Source: Xenorhabdus mauleonii
GTDB lineage: Bacteria; Pseudomonadota; Gammaproteobacteria; Enterobacterales; Enterobacteriaceae
Assembly: GCF_900113945.1 (NCBI RefSeq)
Contig: NZ_FORG01000005.1
Coordinates: 244,975 to 308,974, forward strand
DNA: 64,000 nucleotides
Direction of reading: 5' to 3'
Shown here piece after piece: positions 37,345-47,695 of the stretch (its first letter is position 1; each line of letters opens with the position of its first letter). A program made the translations under genes and the position numbers. The notes beneath the pieces are model-generated. The model was not told the DNA's origin and searched no databases. It saw only the letters and a list, made by a program, of their open reading frames with translations.

Positions 37345-38853
37345 TTAAGCTCCTTTTAATGAAGGGAGTTTTGACACTAAGCGTAAAGAAACCGTAAGCC
37401 CTTCTAATTGATAATGAGGGCGTAAGAAAAATTTCGCATGATAATAACCCGGATTGCCTTCAACTTCCTCTACTTGAACTTCTGCAGCGGCTAGAGGTTT
37501 TTCCGCTTTGATAATTTGTAAAGAGTTAATAGGATCACCATCAACATAATTTATGATCCATTGATTAAGCCAACGTTCCATATCGCTGCGCTCTTGAAAC
37601 GTTCCTATTTTGTCGCGCACGATACATTTCAAATAATGGGCAAAACGGCAGCAGGCAAATAAATAAGGTAGACGAGCCGACAGATTGGCGTTGGCCGTCG
37701 CGTCAGGATCGTAATATTCAGCCGGTTTTTGTAGTGATTGTGCACCAATAAATGCCGCCATATCAGTATTTTTGCGATGCAATAACGGAATAAAACCATT
37801 CTTGGCTAATTCAGCCTCACGGCGATCGCTAATGGCGATCTCAGTGGGGCATTTCATATCTACACCACCATCATCGGTTGGGAATGTGTAGCAAGGCAGA
37901 TTTTCCACAGTCCCGCCCGATTCCACGCCACGGATAGATGTACACCAACCATACAGTTTAAATGAACGATTGATATTAACGGCCATGGCATAAGCAGAAT
38001 TAGCCCAAGTGTAATTATTGTGCGTAGGGCCTTCGGTATTTTCTTCAAAATTAAATGCATCTACGGGATTGGTTTTGTTGCCGTAAGGCAGGCGGGAAAG
38101 AAAGCGTGGTAGTGCTAAACCCAGATAACGCGAATCTTCAGATTCCCGCAGGCTGCGCCAAGGCGCGTATTCCGTATTTTGGAAGATTTTTGTGAGATCC
38201 CGTGGGTTGGCTAATTCCTGCCAGGACTCCATTTGCATTACGCTGGGTGCTGCGCCAGCAATAAATGGGCAATGGGCTGCCGCACTGATTTGTGCCATTT
38301 CGCGCAGGAGTTCAACATCAGGGGCAGTATGATCGAAATAGTAATCACCTATCAGACAACCGAATGGTTCCCCGCCAAATTGGCCATACTCTGCTTCATA
38401 GAGTTTTTTAAATATCGGGCTTTGATCCCAACTGACTCCTTTGAAACGTTTTAGAGTGCTGCTCAATTCTTTCTTCGAAAGACACATGACCCGAATTTTC
38501 AACATCTCATCGGTTTCAGTATGATTGATCAGGTGATGCAGGCCGCGCCAAGCACCTTCCAGAGTTTGAAACTCATCATTGTGCAAGATCTGATTGATTT
38601 GCAGGGACAGCTTATTATCGATTTCAGCAATCAGGGATTGAATAGTGCGGTAAGTATCGTCGGAGATTGTAACCGCATTCTCCAGCGCTTGCTGCGCGAG
38701 AATGGTGACTGCATTTTCAACCGCACTGCTGGCCTGTTCGCTTTGTGGACGAAACTCTTTTTTCAGCAATACACTTAATTCATCAGGGGTGTACTCTTTC
38801 GATGCCGGTTCTTGCTGAAGTTCGGTTTCTTGTTCTGTATCTGTTGTGCTCAT
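37345..38853 (-). CDS. tssC: T6SS sheath large subunit TssC (VipB)
   Basis: A 502-residue sheath protein, with EGAWRGLHHLINHTETD, GEPFGCLIGDYYFDH, GLALPRFLSRLPYG and C-terminal LRPHYQLEGLTVSLRLVSKLP all typical of TssC/VipB. With TssB it forms the contractile sheath disassembled by ClpV. It starts 3 bp after tssB. The 173-bp gap to hcp has no gene but could hold an hcp promoter. Confidence 0.97.
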   Translation of the reverse strand: MSTTDTEQETELQQEPASKEYTPDELSVLLKKEFRPQSEQASSAVENAVTILAQQALENAVTISDDTYRTIQSLIAEIDNKLSLQINQILHNDEFQTLEGAWRGLHHLINHTETDEMLKIRVMCLSKKELSSTLKRFKGVSWDQSPIFKKLYEAEYGQFGGEPFGCLIGDYYFDHTAPDVELLREMAQISAAAHCPFIAGAAPSVMQMESWQELANPRDLTKIFQNTEYAPWRSLRESEDSRYLGLALPRFLSRLPYGNKTNPVDAFNFEENTEGPTHNNYTWANSAYAMAVNINRSFKLYGWCTSIRGVESGGTVENLPCYTFPTDDGGVDMKCPTEIAISDRREAELAKNGFIPLLHRKNTDMAAFIGAQSLQKPAEYYDPDATANANLSARLPYLFACCRFAHYLKCIVRDKIGTFQERSDMERWLNQWIINYVDGDPINSLQIIKAEKPLAAAEVQVEEVEGNPGYYHAKFFLRPHYQLEGLTVSLRLVSKLPSLKGA

Positions 38854-38856
38854 GGA

Positions 38857-39405
38857 TTATTCCTTATTTTCCGTTCCTTCTTCGGTGGAACTTTCTGCTT
38901 CAGTAGAACCTTCAGCGGGTTTCGGGGCTTCGGCGAGTGATTTCATCAGTGCAGGGTTTTGCAGAATCTCGGCAATAAGCTGTTCTGCCCCGCTTTTGCC
39001 GTCCATATAAGATAATAAATTTGCCAGTTGGGTACGCGCATCCAGTAAGTGAGCCAGTGGCTCCACGTTTTTTGCAATGGCATCAGGTTGAAAATCTTCC
39101 ATTTTTTCAAAGGATAAAGTCACATTCAGTTTGCCATCACCGGTCAATGTATTATCAACTTGAAAAGCCAGACGGGGACTGATTGATTTCATGCGCTCAT
39201 CAAAATTATCGACATCAATTTCCAGAAAACTGCGCTCACTGACTTCAGGTAATGGTTCTGTTGGTTTCCCCGCCAAATCAGCCATGACTCCCATAACAAA
39301 CGGTAACTGAATTTTCTGTTCTGAACCGTAAAGTTCGACATCATATTCAATATGTACTCGTGGTGGCCGATTTCGGGCGATAAATTTTTGTCCACTGGAT
39401 TTCAT
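38857..39405 (-). CDS. tssB: T6SS sheath small subunit TssB (VipA)
   Basis: A 182-residue TssB with RNRPPRVHIEYDVELYGSE at the N-terminus, the PFVMGVMADLAG motif, and a C-terminal helix followed by an acidic Glu-rich tail (EGSTEAESSTEEGTENKE). Paired with tssC. Confidence 0.96.
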   Translation of the reverse strand: MKSSGQKFIARNRPPRVHIEYDVELYGSEQKIQLPFVMGVMADLAGKPTEPLPEVSERSFLEIDVDNFDERMKSISPRLAFQVDNTLTGDGKLNVTLSFEKMEDFQPDAIAKNVEPLAHLLDARTQLANLLSYMDGKSGAEQLIAEILQNPALMKSLAEAPKPAEGSTEAESSTEEGTENKE

Positions 39406-39493
39406 TATAAATTCTCCATTACTGGCTGATTAGCTGGATGGGTTAGGCAAATATAATTTGCTGTTAAGGCGAATGAATTAAAATAAATGACGA

Positions 39494-40585
39494 TTAATCT
39501 GTGTCCAAACGATCTGGACGACCAAAAATAATCTCGAGCTGATTTAACCCATCGGGGGCAAGGTCATAAACAATGTCTATAAAATCACGATCAATTAATC
39601 GTTGAATACGCGCGATCATGATGGGTGCAGGATGACTTGGCTCATGCATGACAAAATAATTTTTGGCTTTTTCCAGTAACATCCGGGCTTCATCACGGTT
39701 GATGGCTTCAAATGCGTGCCAGTCAATGGCGGCGTCATTGGTTGCATGTATTGATGATGATGCTTCCCGTGTTCTTTCTTTAGGTACTCTTTCTGGAGGT
39801 ACTTTTTCTTGCGGTAATATAGAATTGACTTGTTCCGGCTCGGTTGTTTTTTCTGGGATATTGATTTCCGATTGGGAATAAGGACTAGATTGGATCACAT
39901 TATTTATATTTTTTAAAAACCGGGTTAATTCGGGGACATTACTTTCCGACATTTTTTGACGAATAATATCGAGGATATCGATAAGCAAAGAATGCAGTTT
40001 TTTTATTGCCGCCATTTCAGGGGTATTAACTTGTTTTTTTAAATCATCCAGTAATCGAGTACGCCCGCCGGTATAACCGCTAATTTCAGTGACTGTGCCA
40101 TCCAGTAATGAACAAACTTCCTGTAAGGTTAATTCTTTCGATGTACATTTCAATAGTATGCAACACATTGCTTGAAATGTAAGTGGAGAGTTATCTTCAA
40201 TGGAGGCCAGGATATTAAGGCGAAATAAAGGATCATATTCACCTTCAAATTCCATCCTTGGCCAAACGTCTTTCCAATAAAATTCCAATGTTTTTTTAAG
40301 TAAATAGATACCATCGGTATAACCGCACAACCCTCGCATTTCTAACCATGATTGTGTCAGTATGATGATAATACGCAAATCTTTGGTTCGGATAAACAGA
40401 TTGAGGGCTCTTGTTTCAACCTCCACCCAGTTGGGATGTTCAGCAGGAATAGTCACATCACCAAATTGCTGCTCTGCTTTTCCGAACATGGCATTTTCTA
40501 ATTCTATAAATTCGATATCATATTCCAAATCCTCTCCACAAGGAGATTCAACACTGATTGGTTCGAGTAAGGCATCAATGTTCAT
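39494..40585 (-). CDS. tssA: T6SS cap/baseplate protein TssA (ImpA_N domain)
   Basis: A 363-residue protein with an N-terminal ImpA_N domain (about residues 5-130: ISVESPCGEDLEYDIEF, HPNWVEVETRALNLF, LEMRGLCGYTDGIYLL), a variable middle with Pro/Glu-rich linker (residues 230-270) and a C-terminal domain ending RIQRLIDRDFIDIVYDLAPDGLNQL. TssA initiates tube and sheath assembly. The ATG at 40585 follows the tssM stop by 59 bp. Confidence 0.9.
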   Translation of the reverse strand: MNIDALLEPISVESPCGEDLEYDIEFIELENAMFGKAEQQFGDVTIPAEHPNWVEVETRALNLFIRTKDLRIIIILTQSWLEMRGLCGYTDGIYLLKKTLEFYWKDVWPRMEFEGEYDPLFRLNILASIEDNSPLTFQAMCCILLKCTSKELTLQEVCSLLDGTVTEISGYTGGRTRLLDDLKKQVNTPEMAAIKKLHSLLIDILDIIRQKMSESNVPELTRFLKNINNVIQSSPYSQSEINIPEKTTEPEQVNSILPQEKVPPERVPKERTREASSSIHATNDAAIDWHAFEAINRDEARMLLEKAKNYFVMHEPSHPAPIMIARIQRLIDRDFIDIVYDLAPDGLNQLEIIFGRPDRLDTD

Positions 40586-40644
40586 AGTGATTTCCGGCTC
40601 ATTTTGCTAATTGAATACGCTACCGATTTTTAGAAGCCAATTTT

Positions 40645-43600
40645 TTATAAACCAATAAAATTGGGGCAAGTGAAATTGGGCAGCTGGAAAGGGCTATAAA
40701 TACTGTTTGGTGTGAATTCCAACGAGGCAGAGTGCCCATTGATATTGAACGTTGCTTGCAGGCTCGTCTCATCGTCGGCGTTTTGATTCGGTTTGTGATA
40801 TTTCGCACGATCCAGAAAACGGTTGAGCGCCCATGGTCCCGAGGTGGTTAAGCTGGCTGTTGTGCCGTCATCCAAGTTTAATTGGATGCGGACTTGATTT
40901 GTTCCGCTGGGGCCGGGCCAGTTAAGCAGTTGTGAAACTTGTGGGCCATGGCTGTATTGCAATCGTTGACCATCGACGTCCAATATCATGCTTAATATGT
41001 CATTATCCATATCAATGGTGCGGACGATAACACGGAATGAAGGCGATGCTGTACCACGGGTAAAAAACGTATCACGGATGATTTGAGCTTGTTTAAAAGG
41101 CCTGAGCATGTCAGAGCTTCCCGGTAATGTTTTCCCATCCACTCCCGATATAAGCCGCCATTCAGGCTGAGTGGTATCCGTTTTTTCCATCAGATTTTTT
41201 TGAAAGAAAACATCCATGGCACCGGTTCCAGGGGCAAACATTTTGGTCATGTCATCGGGTTTTATATCGTTGCTGGTTCCCTTTGTCAGCGGATAGCGGT
41301 TGGCGATTGCCCGATTGCAAAAGCTGTTGACCTCGGCGTTGAGTTTTTTACTGATATTTTTTATATCACTGGATTGAGTATCGCTGCTGGCACCCATTGC
41401 CAGTGAAGAAATCATGCCACTAAAGGGGATCGGGAGATGTTCAGCCGTTGTTTGTAGTTGCATGATCACTTTATTCGGTGGGGCTGGCATACCCAGATTG
41501 GCCGCAGTCTGCACAGAATTTAAATATTCATATAATTGCTTGATTTGTTTAAGTATGCTGTCAAAAGGAATGGTTTTTTTCTGTTTATCGGAACTTGCTG
41601 CCAGCGCAATGAGTTGCGCAAAATGTTCTTTCAGTATCTGTTCTGGTGTGAGCTGATTATTGTTCAGTTGTGGTTGGTTGGTCACTAATTTTGCCAATGG
41701 GCTGGCTTTGCCTTTTGTCAATGATGCGGAATTATTGCTGACTAGCCCGCTGAGTGTACTCGATTTATTACTGATTGAGCCTTCATCCAGAATAAGATTC
41801 TTGCTGATATTGATTAACAGAGTACGCAATGGAGAATTATTTGAAGCCAACAGGCGAGCCATATTGGCGCGCTGTTCCAGACTGTCGATATGATTCAAGT
41901 GAATATCAGACAGGAATCTGTCCCACTGATAAATATAATCATTGATATAAAATTGTCGTACTAAAAGGGCTATATCTTTAGGTGGCTGCTTTCTTGAATA
42001 AATGCCAAGCACCCAATTATCCTGATTATACAGCGAATCAATAAGGGCATTTAATTCCTTGCCCACATTGGCTTGATAACCGGCAGGTGTGAACATTGCC
42101 GGAATACCAAAATTTATTGATATGCCACTGATACGCGAGAAAACCAATTCAGCTTGTGGGCCTGCGAGTGTAATGAGATTTATTGAAGGAACAGCCTGAT
42201 TAGCCAACGAATTATGCTTCAAATGTGTATAAATGATTTGCGCCAGTGGAATACTACTCAATATCAATTGTTTTTTTTTCACTAGCTGCTCATCACGAAG
42301 ATAAGGCGAAGTCACAGGGTTATTGTCCAATAATTGACTGAGGTGCCAATCGATTTCTTCTAACGCCTCTTGAGAGAGATTACCTTGGGAAATCCCATTT
42401 TGAGCCACATTGTTTGCTGTATCTATGTCTAAATAGGGTGTTTCTGAATAAGGTGTTTCTAAATCCTGTTGTTGTAAACTCTGTTCTTGTAAATTCTGAG
42501 TTTGTAAATATTGTGCCTGCAAATAGTGCATAACCCAGTGGCGCAAAAACTTACCATCATAATGCTTGGGCTGGTATAACATTTGGTAAGCTTTCAATGC
42601 ATTGTAAGCATCATTTCTATTATCGTTATTGCCTTGTTCATAGTTATTGCCTTGATCAAAATTATAATCTTGATGAATTTGAAAGGTAATTAATCTTGCC
42701 ACTCGTGGCAATAGCCATGCGTGCAGTGCTTTTATATACAGTGACCTGCTTGCATCATCAATCTTCTCACCACTATACAATCCCATTTGGTAGGTCAGGG
42801 GAGGTTCATTCAGCGAAAAGTATTTACTTTTGCCTAACTCTGCCAGGCTGTTCAGAATAGGCAGCAAAGCATAAATATCCATGTCATTGGCGCTGTTCTT
42901 TAATTCTGTTTCTTGGTGCAGAATTAAAGGAACTTTAGCCTGTACTTCCATCAGGTAATTTTTATTATTTTTGTAGCTGGTGAATAACAGAGTAACAATG
43001 AAGCCTAATATCACCACAAATACGGTATAAATTAACCCGTTCAGCAAGCGATTACGGTATACCCACCAACGGTTGTAACTGGCTAAACTGGCTTCTTGGA
43101 ATATATTTCCCAATAAGCTTTTCAGAAAATAAACTTGATGCGAGGGAGATTGGTGCAAAAAATTTTTATTGTTCTCCCTTGCCAGTGAAGCACTGTCATT
43201 ATCCGTCGGTAATTGAAGATCATGGTTAAATTTCTCCATGACTCTATCGAAAGGAAATCCTTCCTGTGTACTGCTGGTGAAAAACAGCCCACGCGGTGAA
43301 TACGGAATTTCAAATCCGGATTGTGCAAATGCTATGCCAATATATTGTGCGATCAATGGACGTAAGACTATAAATTCTTGTGGAAACAAATAACTTTCGG
43401 CGCACTGTCGGGGGGAGCTTTGATGCAATAAAATATCAGGTAATTCAGCTTCCAACCGTTTTTGCAACAAATTATATTGTTGCTCAAAAATCTCATTTAT
43501 ATTTTGGTCAATCTTGTTCCATGGCAAATTAAATCCCCAAATTTGCTCACGTTGTGTTTCATCAAGATGAGAAAAATAAGCAGTAAACCCTTTCAGTAAA

Positions 43601-44445
43601 TCGGTTTTGGTAATGATGATGTAAATGGGGAATTGGATTTTAAGTTGTTCATGTAATTCTGATAAACGCCTGCGCAATGCATAAGCCTGTTTATCACGGC
43701 TTTCCTTTGATGGGTTCAGGAGATCTTCCACACTGATAGTCACAATGACGCCATTGAGTGGCTGGCGTGCCCGATATTTTTTCAGTAGATGGATAAAATA
43801 TTTCCATTCACTGGCGTTTTGTTCATGCTGCGTATCTTGGGTAGTGTATCTTCCTGCGGTATCCAACAAAACAGCGTCGTTGGTAAACCACCAATTACAA
43901 TGATCTCTCCCTTTCATCGTATCCAAAGCCGATTTTTCAAAATGATCGGCCAATGGAAAATGCAGACCGGAATTAGCCAATAGACTTGTTTTTCCTGATT
44001 GAGGTGCTCCGATAACGGCATACCAAGGTAATTGGTATAAATGTTGGCGGCTGAACATATATTTCCAACTTGGCTTATATTTGCGATTCAACCCATAAAT
44101 ATAAGCATTTTTCAGTAGCCGGGCGGCATTGGAAAAACGATCTGACAATGATGAATATTGGAATTTTTTATTCTCATCATGGCTCTCATCATTGTCTTTG
44201 GCTGGTTTATTGGATGATTTTTTATTCGACCATGCTTGATATAAATAAGGTATCAGCTGAATGAAAATCCAGATCAGGAATATTAAGGCAATGGTGACTA
44301 TTCGTACGGCATTTGATTGAAAAGGTAATGTGCCATTGATAGAGAGAAGAGGCCCAATATACCAGATAACAGCAGAAAGGCTTGTTATTCCAATGAAACC
44401 CCAAAATAACCGATTAACAATAATAGAAAGAATGGTATTCAGCAT
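40645..44445 (-). CDS. tssM: T6SS membrane complex protein TssM (IcmF)
   Basis: A 1266-residue inner membrane protein: two N-terminal membrane helices (residues 12-30 and 47-68), a cytoplasmic NTPase-like domain with intact Walker A GAPQSGKT (146-153) and VLLDTAGRYTT, a third helix near 465-490, and a large periplasmic part that binds TssJ. The periplasmic part has a five-residue-period insertion (residues 642-676, LQxQx units), encoded by a 15-nt tandem repeat at 42418-42522. The C-terminal domain (NWPGPSG, NRFLDRAKYH) is complete. Confidence 0.96.
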   Translation of the reverse strand: MLNTILSIIVNRLFWGFIGITSLSAVIWYIGPLLSINGTLPFQSNAVRIVTIALIFLIWIFIQLIPYLYQAWSNKKSSNKPAKDNDESHDENKKFQYSSLSDRFSNAARLLKNAYIYGLNRKYKPSWKYMFSRQHLYQLPWYAVIGAPQSGKTSLLANSGLHFPLADHFEKSALDTMKGRDHCNWWFTNDAVLLDTAGRYTTQDTQHEQNASEWKYFIHLLKKYRARQPLNGVIVTISVEDLLNPSKESRDKQAYALRRRLSELHEQLKIQFPIYIIITKTDLLKGFTAYFSHLDETQREQIWGFNLPWNKIDQNINEIFEQQYNLLQKRLEAELPDILLHQSSPRQCAESYLFPQEFIVLRPLIAQYIGIAFAQSGFEIPYSPRGLFFTSSTQEGFPFDRVMEKFNHDLQLPTDNDSASLARENNKNFLHQSPSHQVYFLKSLLGNIFQEASLASYNRWWVYRNRLLNGLIYTVFVVILGFIVTLLFTSYKNNKNYLMEVQAKVPLILHQETELKNSANDMDIYALLPILNSLAELGKSKYFSLNEPPLTYQMGLYSGEKIDDASRSLYIKALHAWLLPRVARLITFQIHQDYNFDQGNNYEQGNNDNRNDAYNALKAYQMLYQPKHYDGKFLRHWVMHYLQAQYLQTQNLQEQSLQQQDLETPYSETPYLDIDTANNVAQNGISQGNLSQEALEEIDWHLSQLLDNNPVTSPYLRDEQLVKKKQLILSSIPLAQIIYTHLKHNSLANQAVPSINLITLAGPQAELVFSRISGISINFGIPAMFTPAGYQANVGKELNALIDSLYNQDNWVLGIYSRKQPPKDIALLVRQFYINDYIYQWDRFLSDIHLNHIDSLEQRANMARLLASNNSPLRTLLINISKNLILDEGSISNKSSTLSGLVSNNSASLTKGKASPLAKLVTNQPQLNNNQLTPEQILKEHFAQLIALAASSDKQKKTIPFDSILKQIKQLYEYLNSVQTAANLGMPAPPNKVIMQLQTTAEHLPIPFSGMISSLAMGASSDTQSSDIKNISKKLNAEVNSFCNRAIANRYPLTKGTSNDIKPDDMTKMFAPGTGAMDVFFQKNLMEKTDTTQPEWRLISGVDGKTLPGSSDMLRPFKQAQIIRDTFFTRGTASPSFRVIVRTIDMDNDILSMILDVDGQRLQYSHGPQVSQLLNWPGPSGTNQVRIQLNLDDGTTASLTTSGPWALNRFLDRAKYHKPNQNADDETSLQATFNINGHSASLEFTPNSIYSPFQLPNFTCPNFIGL
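42418..42522 (-). repeat. 15-nt period tandem repeat inside tssM
   Basis: Seven 15-nt units encode LQAQY-LQTQN-LQEQS and then four more degenerate units (LQQQD, LETPY, SETPY, LDIDT). It keeps the frame and encodes a Gln-rich periplasmic stretch of TssM. Confidence 0.75.
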
Positions 44446-44457
44446 GTTTCCGCCTTC

Positions 44458-45672
44458 TCACTCCATTTGATTTGCAGGAGAAACTAACAGTGTAATTTCG
44501 ACTCGTCTGTTTTTAGCGCGATTATCCGGAGTATCGTTGGGTACTAAAGGATCACTGGCGCCTTTTCCTTCGGTTTTGACACGTTCTGCTTGATCCAAAT
44601 ATCGTTGTAGCTCTTGTCTTACCGCTTTGGCTCTGGCCAGCGATAAAATGTAGTTGGATGAATAACTGGCGCTGTGCATGGGGCGATCATCGGTATAGCC
44701 AATCACTAAAATTTCGCCTGATAGTTTATTCATCGCCTCAGCGATATGTCTGAGAATGTTCAGATAATCGCTTTTAATCTGAGCCGAGCCGGTATTGAAT
44801 AATCCATCGCCACTCAACGTCACCGTACTTCTATCCGCTAAATCTGTCACACTTAACAAACCCGCAGCACTTTCTTTCCTCAGCATATATTGCAGGCTCA
44901 AGGTAGGAGGGGCTTGGGGAAGCTCCAGTTCAGTGACAGAAGCATCCGGTATCGGGGTTTGATAGATGGTTGCCACGGTGGCGCTGGCTATATTGCTCAA
45001 TCGCCAGTTGAGCCCGATATAGAGAATACAAACAAAAATACTGGCTGCTGCTGCATAAGCCCATAGAGGAAAAGAAATATAACGGGGTTTGACCGGAACA
45101 ATGATGTTCTGCAATGACGGCGATAATTCCGGCGGATAGTTGCCACGAATAGAGTGAAGTAACTGGAACAGGCGTTGTTTTACGCTTTCTAGCTGAGAAC
45201 GCCCATTGTCCATGATGCGGTAACGACCCTCAAACCCAAGTTGCAGGCAAAAATTAATCAATTCCAGTAAAAATAAGTTCTCTGCGGGTTTTTGCGACAG
45301 TGTTGCCAATAACTGGAAGAATTTTTCACCTCCCCATGTTTCATTGTGGAAAGTCACCAACAAACCACTGCCCGACCAAACACTGCGTGTTCCCCAAGGC
45401 GTCAATGCCGCCGCTTCATCCAATGCTGTACACAAACAATAACGCGCACCAATAATCACTTCATACGGCAGTTTGGCTTGCTGGCACTTCACTTCAAAAT
45501 GCCGGATTTCATCGATTAACTTTTGCCGCAGCTGTGCCGGATCTGGGTGAATGGTTGAATAACGAATTTGTGGGATGCTGTTTAGTAATGGGTTTGCAGC
45601 AAGAACCAACGGGTTTTCACGATTGTTGCCAGAAAGTACAGCATATTTATCCGAATATGTTTTCTGCGTCAT
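44458..45672 (-). CDS. tssL: T6SS membrane complex protein TssL with C-terminal OmpA domain
   Basis: A 404-residue DotU-type protein. Residues 1-185 form the cytoplasmic IcmH/DotU domain (YCLCTALDEAAALTPWG, FLLELINFCLQLGFEGRYR), followed by one transmembrane helix (203-222) and a periplasmic OmpA/MotB-like peptidoglycan-binding domain (about 290-400: FNTGSAQIKSDY, VIGYTDDRPM, SLARAKAVRQEL, NRRVEITLLV). This is the extended TssL type that anchors itself to the cell wall. The ATG at 45672 with AAGGATT upstream is preferred over an upstream start at 45714. Confidence 0.95.
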   Translation of the reverse strand: MTQKTYSDKYAVLSGNNRENPLVLAANPLLNSIPQIRYSTIHPDPAQLRQKLIDEIRHFEVKCQQAKLPYEVIIGARYCLCTALDEAAALTPWGTRSVWSGSGLLVTFHNETWGGEKFFQLLATLSQKPAENLFLLELINFCLQLGFEGRYRIMDNGRSQLESVKQRLFQLLHSIRGNYPPELSPSLQNIIVPVKPRYISFPLWAYAAAASIFVCILYIGLNWRLSNIASATVATIYQTPIPDASVTELELPQAPPTLSLQYMLRKESAAGLLSVTDLADRSTVTLSGDGLFNTGSAQIKSDYLNILRHIAEAMNKLSGEILVIGYTDDRPMHSASYSSNYILSLARAKAVRQELQRYLDQAERVKTEGKGASDPLVPNDTPDNRAKNRRVEITLLVSPANQME

Positions 45673-45686
45673 ACGAATCCTTACCC

Positions 45687-47027
45687 TTATTTGGACTGAT
45701 TGCGGAGCGCCCAAAATTCCATGCTTAAACCGGGAAAATCACCCGCCAAATGCAGAGCAAAACCACCGGACTTTTCCATTTGGTTCCATATCTCGCCATC
45801 TTTTTCTAATTCAAAGTATAAATAGCCTGAATGCCAAGGAATTTGTCTGGGAACTGATGGGATTGCGCACAACGGAATGCCGGGTAGCTGTAACTGAACG
45901 AGTTCACGTATTCGATCAACAGGGGCAATTTTCATCTGGGTTGGAAAACGGTTCATTAATGTTTCTTTAGGTACATCTGCATAGACCGCCAACACAAAAC
46001 TGAAGGTGTTCAGCATATCGGCATCCGGCAATGTCGCGACATTCAACCCATGAGAATATTCTGTCAGAGGCAGTAAAATCGCATGCTCTTCCAAAATGAT
46101 CGACAGCCCCTGACGCAGTAACAGCATGAGATGGTTAAAGCATATTGCCAGATTGTTATGGTCATAAATGGGCAGTCTTTCTTCCGGTATCCGCATTGAG
46201 GTAAAACTGGCCAGCTCAGTGGCGAATTGCAGCCATTCACCGAACAATCGTTCTGGATGCAATAAGGCAATGTTCCTCGCGTGGCTGACTTGACCGCTAT
46301 AGCGATTAATCAGTGACAGCAGAAGAAAATCCATCACCGTTGAATCATTCCTCTGTCCCAGTTGCAGCAAACGCTGGCTTACCAGTTGACGGCGTTGTTC
46401 CAGCAAACCCTGTAAATCAGTAATGAAACCGAAAACCTGCGGATGGGCATGGCAGTTGAGCAGGGGAGGAATAAATTGTGAGTCGAGAAGTAATTTACTG
46501 TCGCGAGTTTTATTGATGACATGCATCACACTGATTGACGTCCATTCGGGCGTTAAATCTGACTCCAGCATCAGTCGCAGGCGCAGTTTTCCAAATTGCA
46601 CCGTAGCACTTCCGACGGCCATGGCGTTAAAGTCGTTGACTTCGGCTTCAGTGCAGACAAAACGGGCCATGGAATCTTTTCTCTCACTGAAAATGATTTC
46701 TTCTTTTCCGCCCCGGAAACTCGGCAATGCCAATACCACTTTTTCTCCGACTTGATTCTCGGCAATTTGCAATGGCATCGGTGCGTCTATTTCAGTGAAA
46801 CGAAACGGGGTGCCATCAGGGAAAATGCCACTGGCGGATGAAATCATTACCTTGCCTTGTTCGAGGAGAGGTTGATTCAATTCCAGGGTTAAAAACCCCC
46901 AATAATATGGAATTTGGGCCATTCCCCAGTCACGAACATATGATTCCAGATAATTTTCTGACTGTTGAAAGTGATGGGGGCGTAAAAACATGCCTTCTGT
47001 CCAGATAACTTTTTCTGCTTTGTTCAT
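45687..47027 (-). CDS. tssK: T6SS baseplate protein TssK
   Basis: A 446-residue TssK: N-terminal shoulder domain (VIWTEGMFLRPHHFQQSENYLE, PDGTPFRF), middle helices (LLQLGQRNDSTVMDFLLL) and a C-terminal head (GYLYFELEKDGEIWNQMEKSGGFALHLAGDFPGL). TssK trimers link the baseplate to the TssL/TssM membrane complex. Its start overlaps the tssJ stop by 4 bp. Confidence 0.96.
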   Translation of the reverse strand: MNKAEKVIWTEGMFLRPHHFQQSENYLESYVRDWGMAQIPYYWGFLTLELNQPLLEQGKVMISSASGIFPDGTPFRFTEIDAPMPLQIAENQVGEKVVLALPSFRGGKEEIIFSERKDSMARFVCTEAEVNDFNAMAVGSATVQFGKLRLRLMLESDLTPEWTSISVMHVINKTRDSKLLLDSQFIPPLLNCHAHPQVFGFITDLQGLLEQRRQLVSQRLLQLGQRNDSTVMDFLLLSLINRYSGQVSHARNIALLHPERLFGEWLQFATELASFTSMRIPEERLPIYDHNNLAICFNHLMLLLRQGLSIILEEHAILLPLTEYSHGLNVATLPDADMLNTFSFVLAVYADVPKETLMNRFPTQMKIAPVDRIRELVQLQLPGIPLCAIPSVPRQIPWHSGYLYFELEKDGEIWNQMEKSGGFALHLAGDFPGLSMEFWALRNQSK

Positions 47028-47593
47028 GTTGTTCCTTCATCTGCGGCATAGCCTGTATCACATTTATTGGCTTTGATGGAATTTAAGCCTTTGTCCGTAA
47101 CCTGAATGCATATCATTAATTCATCGGGTGGGGAGGCCCAAAATTCGTAAAAAGAAGGTTGTTCAGGAACGGGAACAGGCAATGCTATGCGCCATTTTTT
47201 CCCGTTTAACTGCTTATATTCAGCGAAAATGCCGATATAACTGGCTTTTGGTATCTTTTTCTCTGACCAAAAATATTGGTGCTGGGAAGGAAGTAAAAAA
47301 AATTGTTCAGCATTAATCAGTTTGTCACCCAGCACAGTTTGCACATTGGCCTGTAGTGAAAAGAAATCAGCAGACATAAACTCTATATTTGATTTCAATA
47401 GAACAATGTTTATTTTTAATGGAGCAGAGTCATTTACATTCTTTGTGGCAGTAAAAATAAATTTATAGAGCGGCAGCTTTTCCTGTTTGGGTGATGAAGA
47501 ACATCCTGTCAGTGTTATTAAGATAAAGAACAGTAATATTTCACTTAACCATGTCATTATCTTTTTATTGATGGCGAAATAACGGGTTTTCAT
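47024..47593 (-). CDS. tssJ: T6SS outer membrane lipoprotein TssJ
   Basis: A 189-residue lipoprotein: signal segment (residues 13-30) with lipobox LTGC (Cys31) and a TssJ beta-sandwich including the L1-type loop region. It anchors the TssLM complex in the outer membrane. The start may instead be the internal ATG at 47557, which would give a more usual signal length; both have weak ribosome sites. It lies 102 bp after the PAAR-like gene. Confidence 0.88.
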   Translation of the reverse strand: MKTRYFAINKKIMTWLSEILLFFILITLTGCSSSPKQEKLPLYKFIFTATKNVNDSAPLKINIVLLKSNIEFMSADFFSLQANVQTVLGDKLINAEQFFLLPSQHQYFWSEKKIPKASYIGIFAEYKQLNGKKWRIALPVPVPEQPSFYEFWASPPDELMICIQVTDKGLNSIKANKCDTGYAADEGTT

Positions 47594-47695
47594 GGGAGAG
47601 GGTTCCTGTATTAACCATGATTTCCCTTATCTTCCTTTTTCTTTTTCTGCAATAAGAATGAGTGGTGACCCATTAACGAATATCACAAAATAAGA

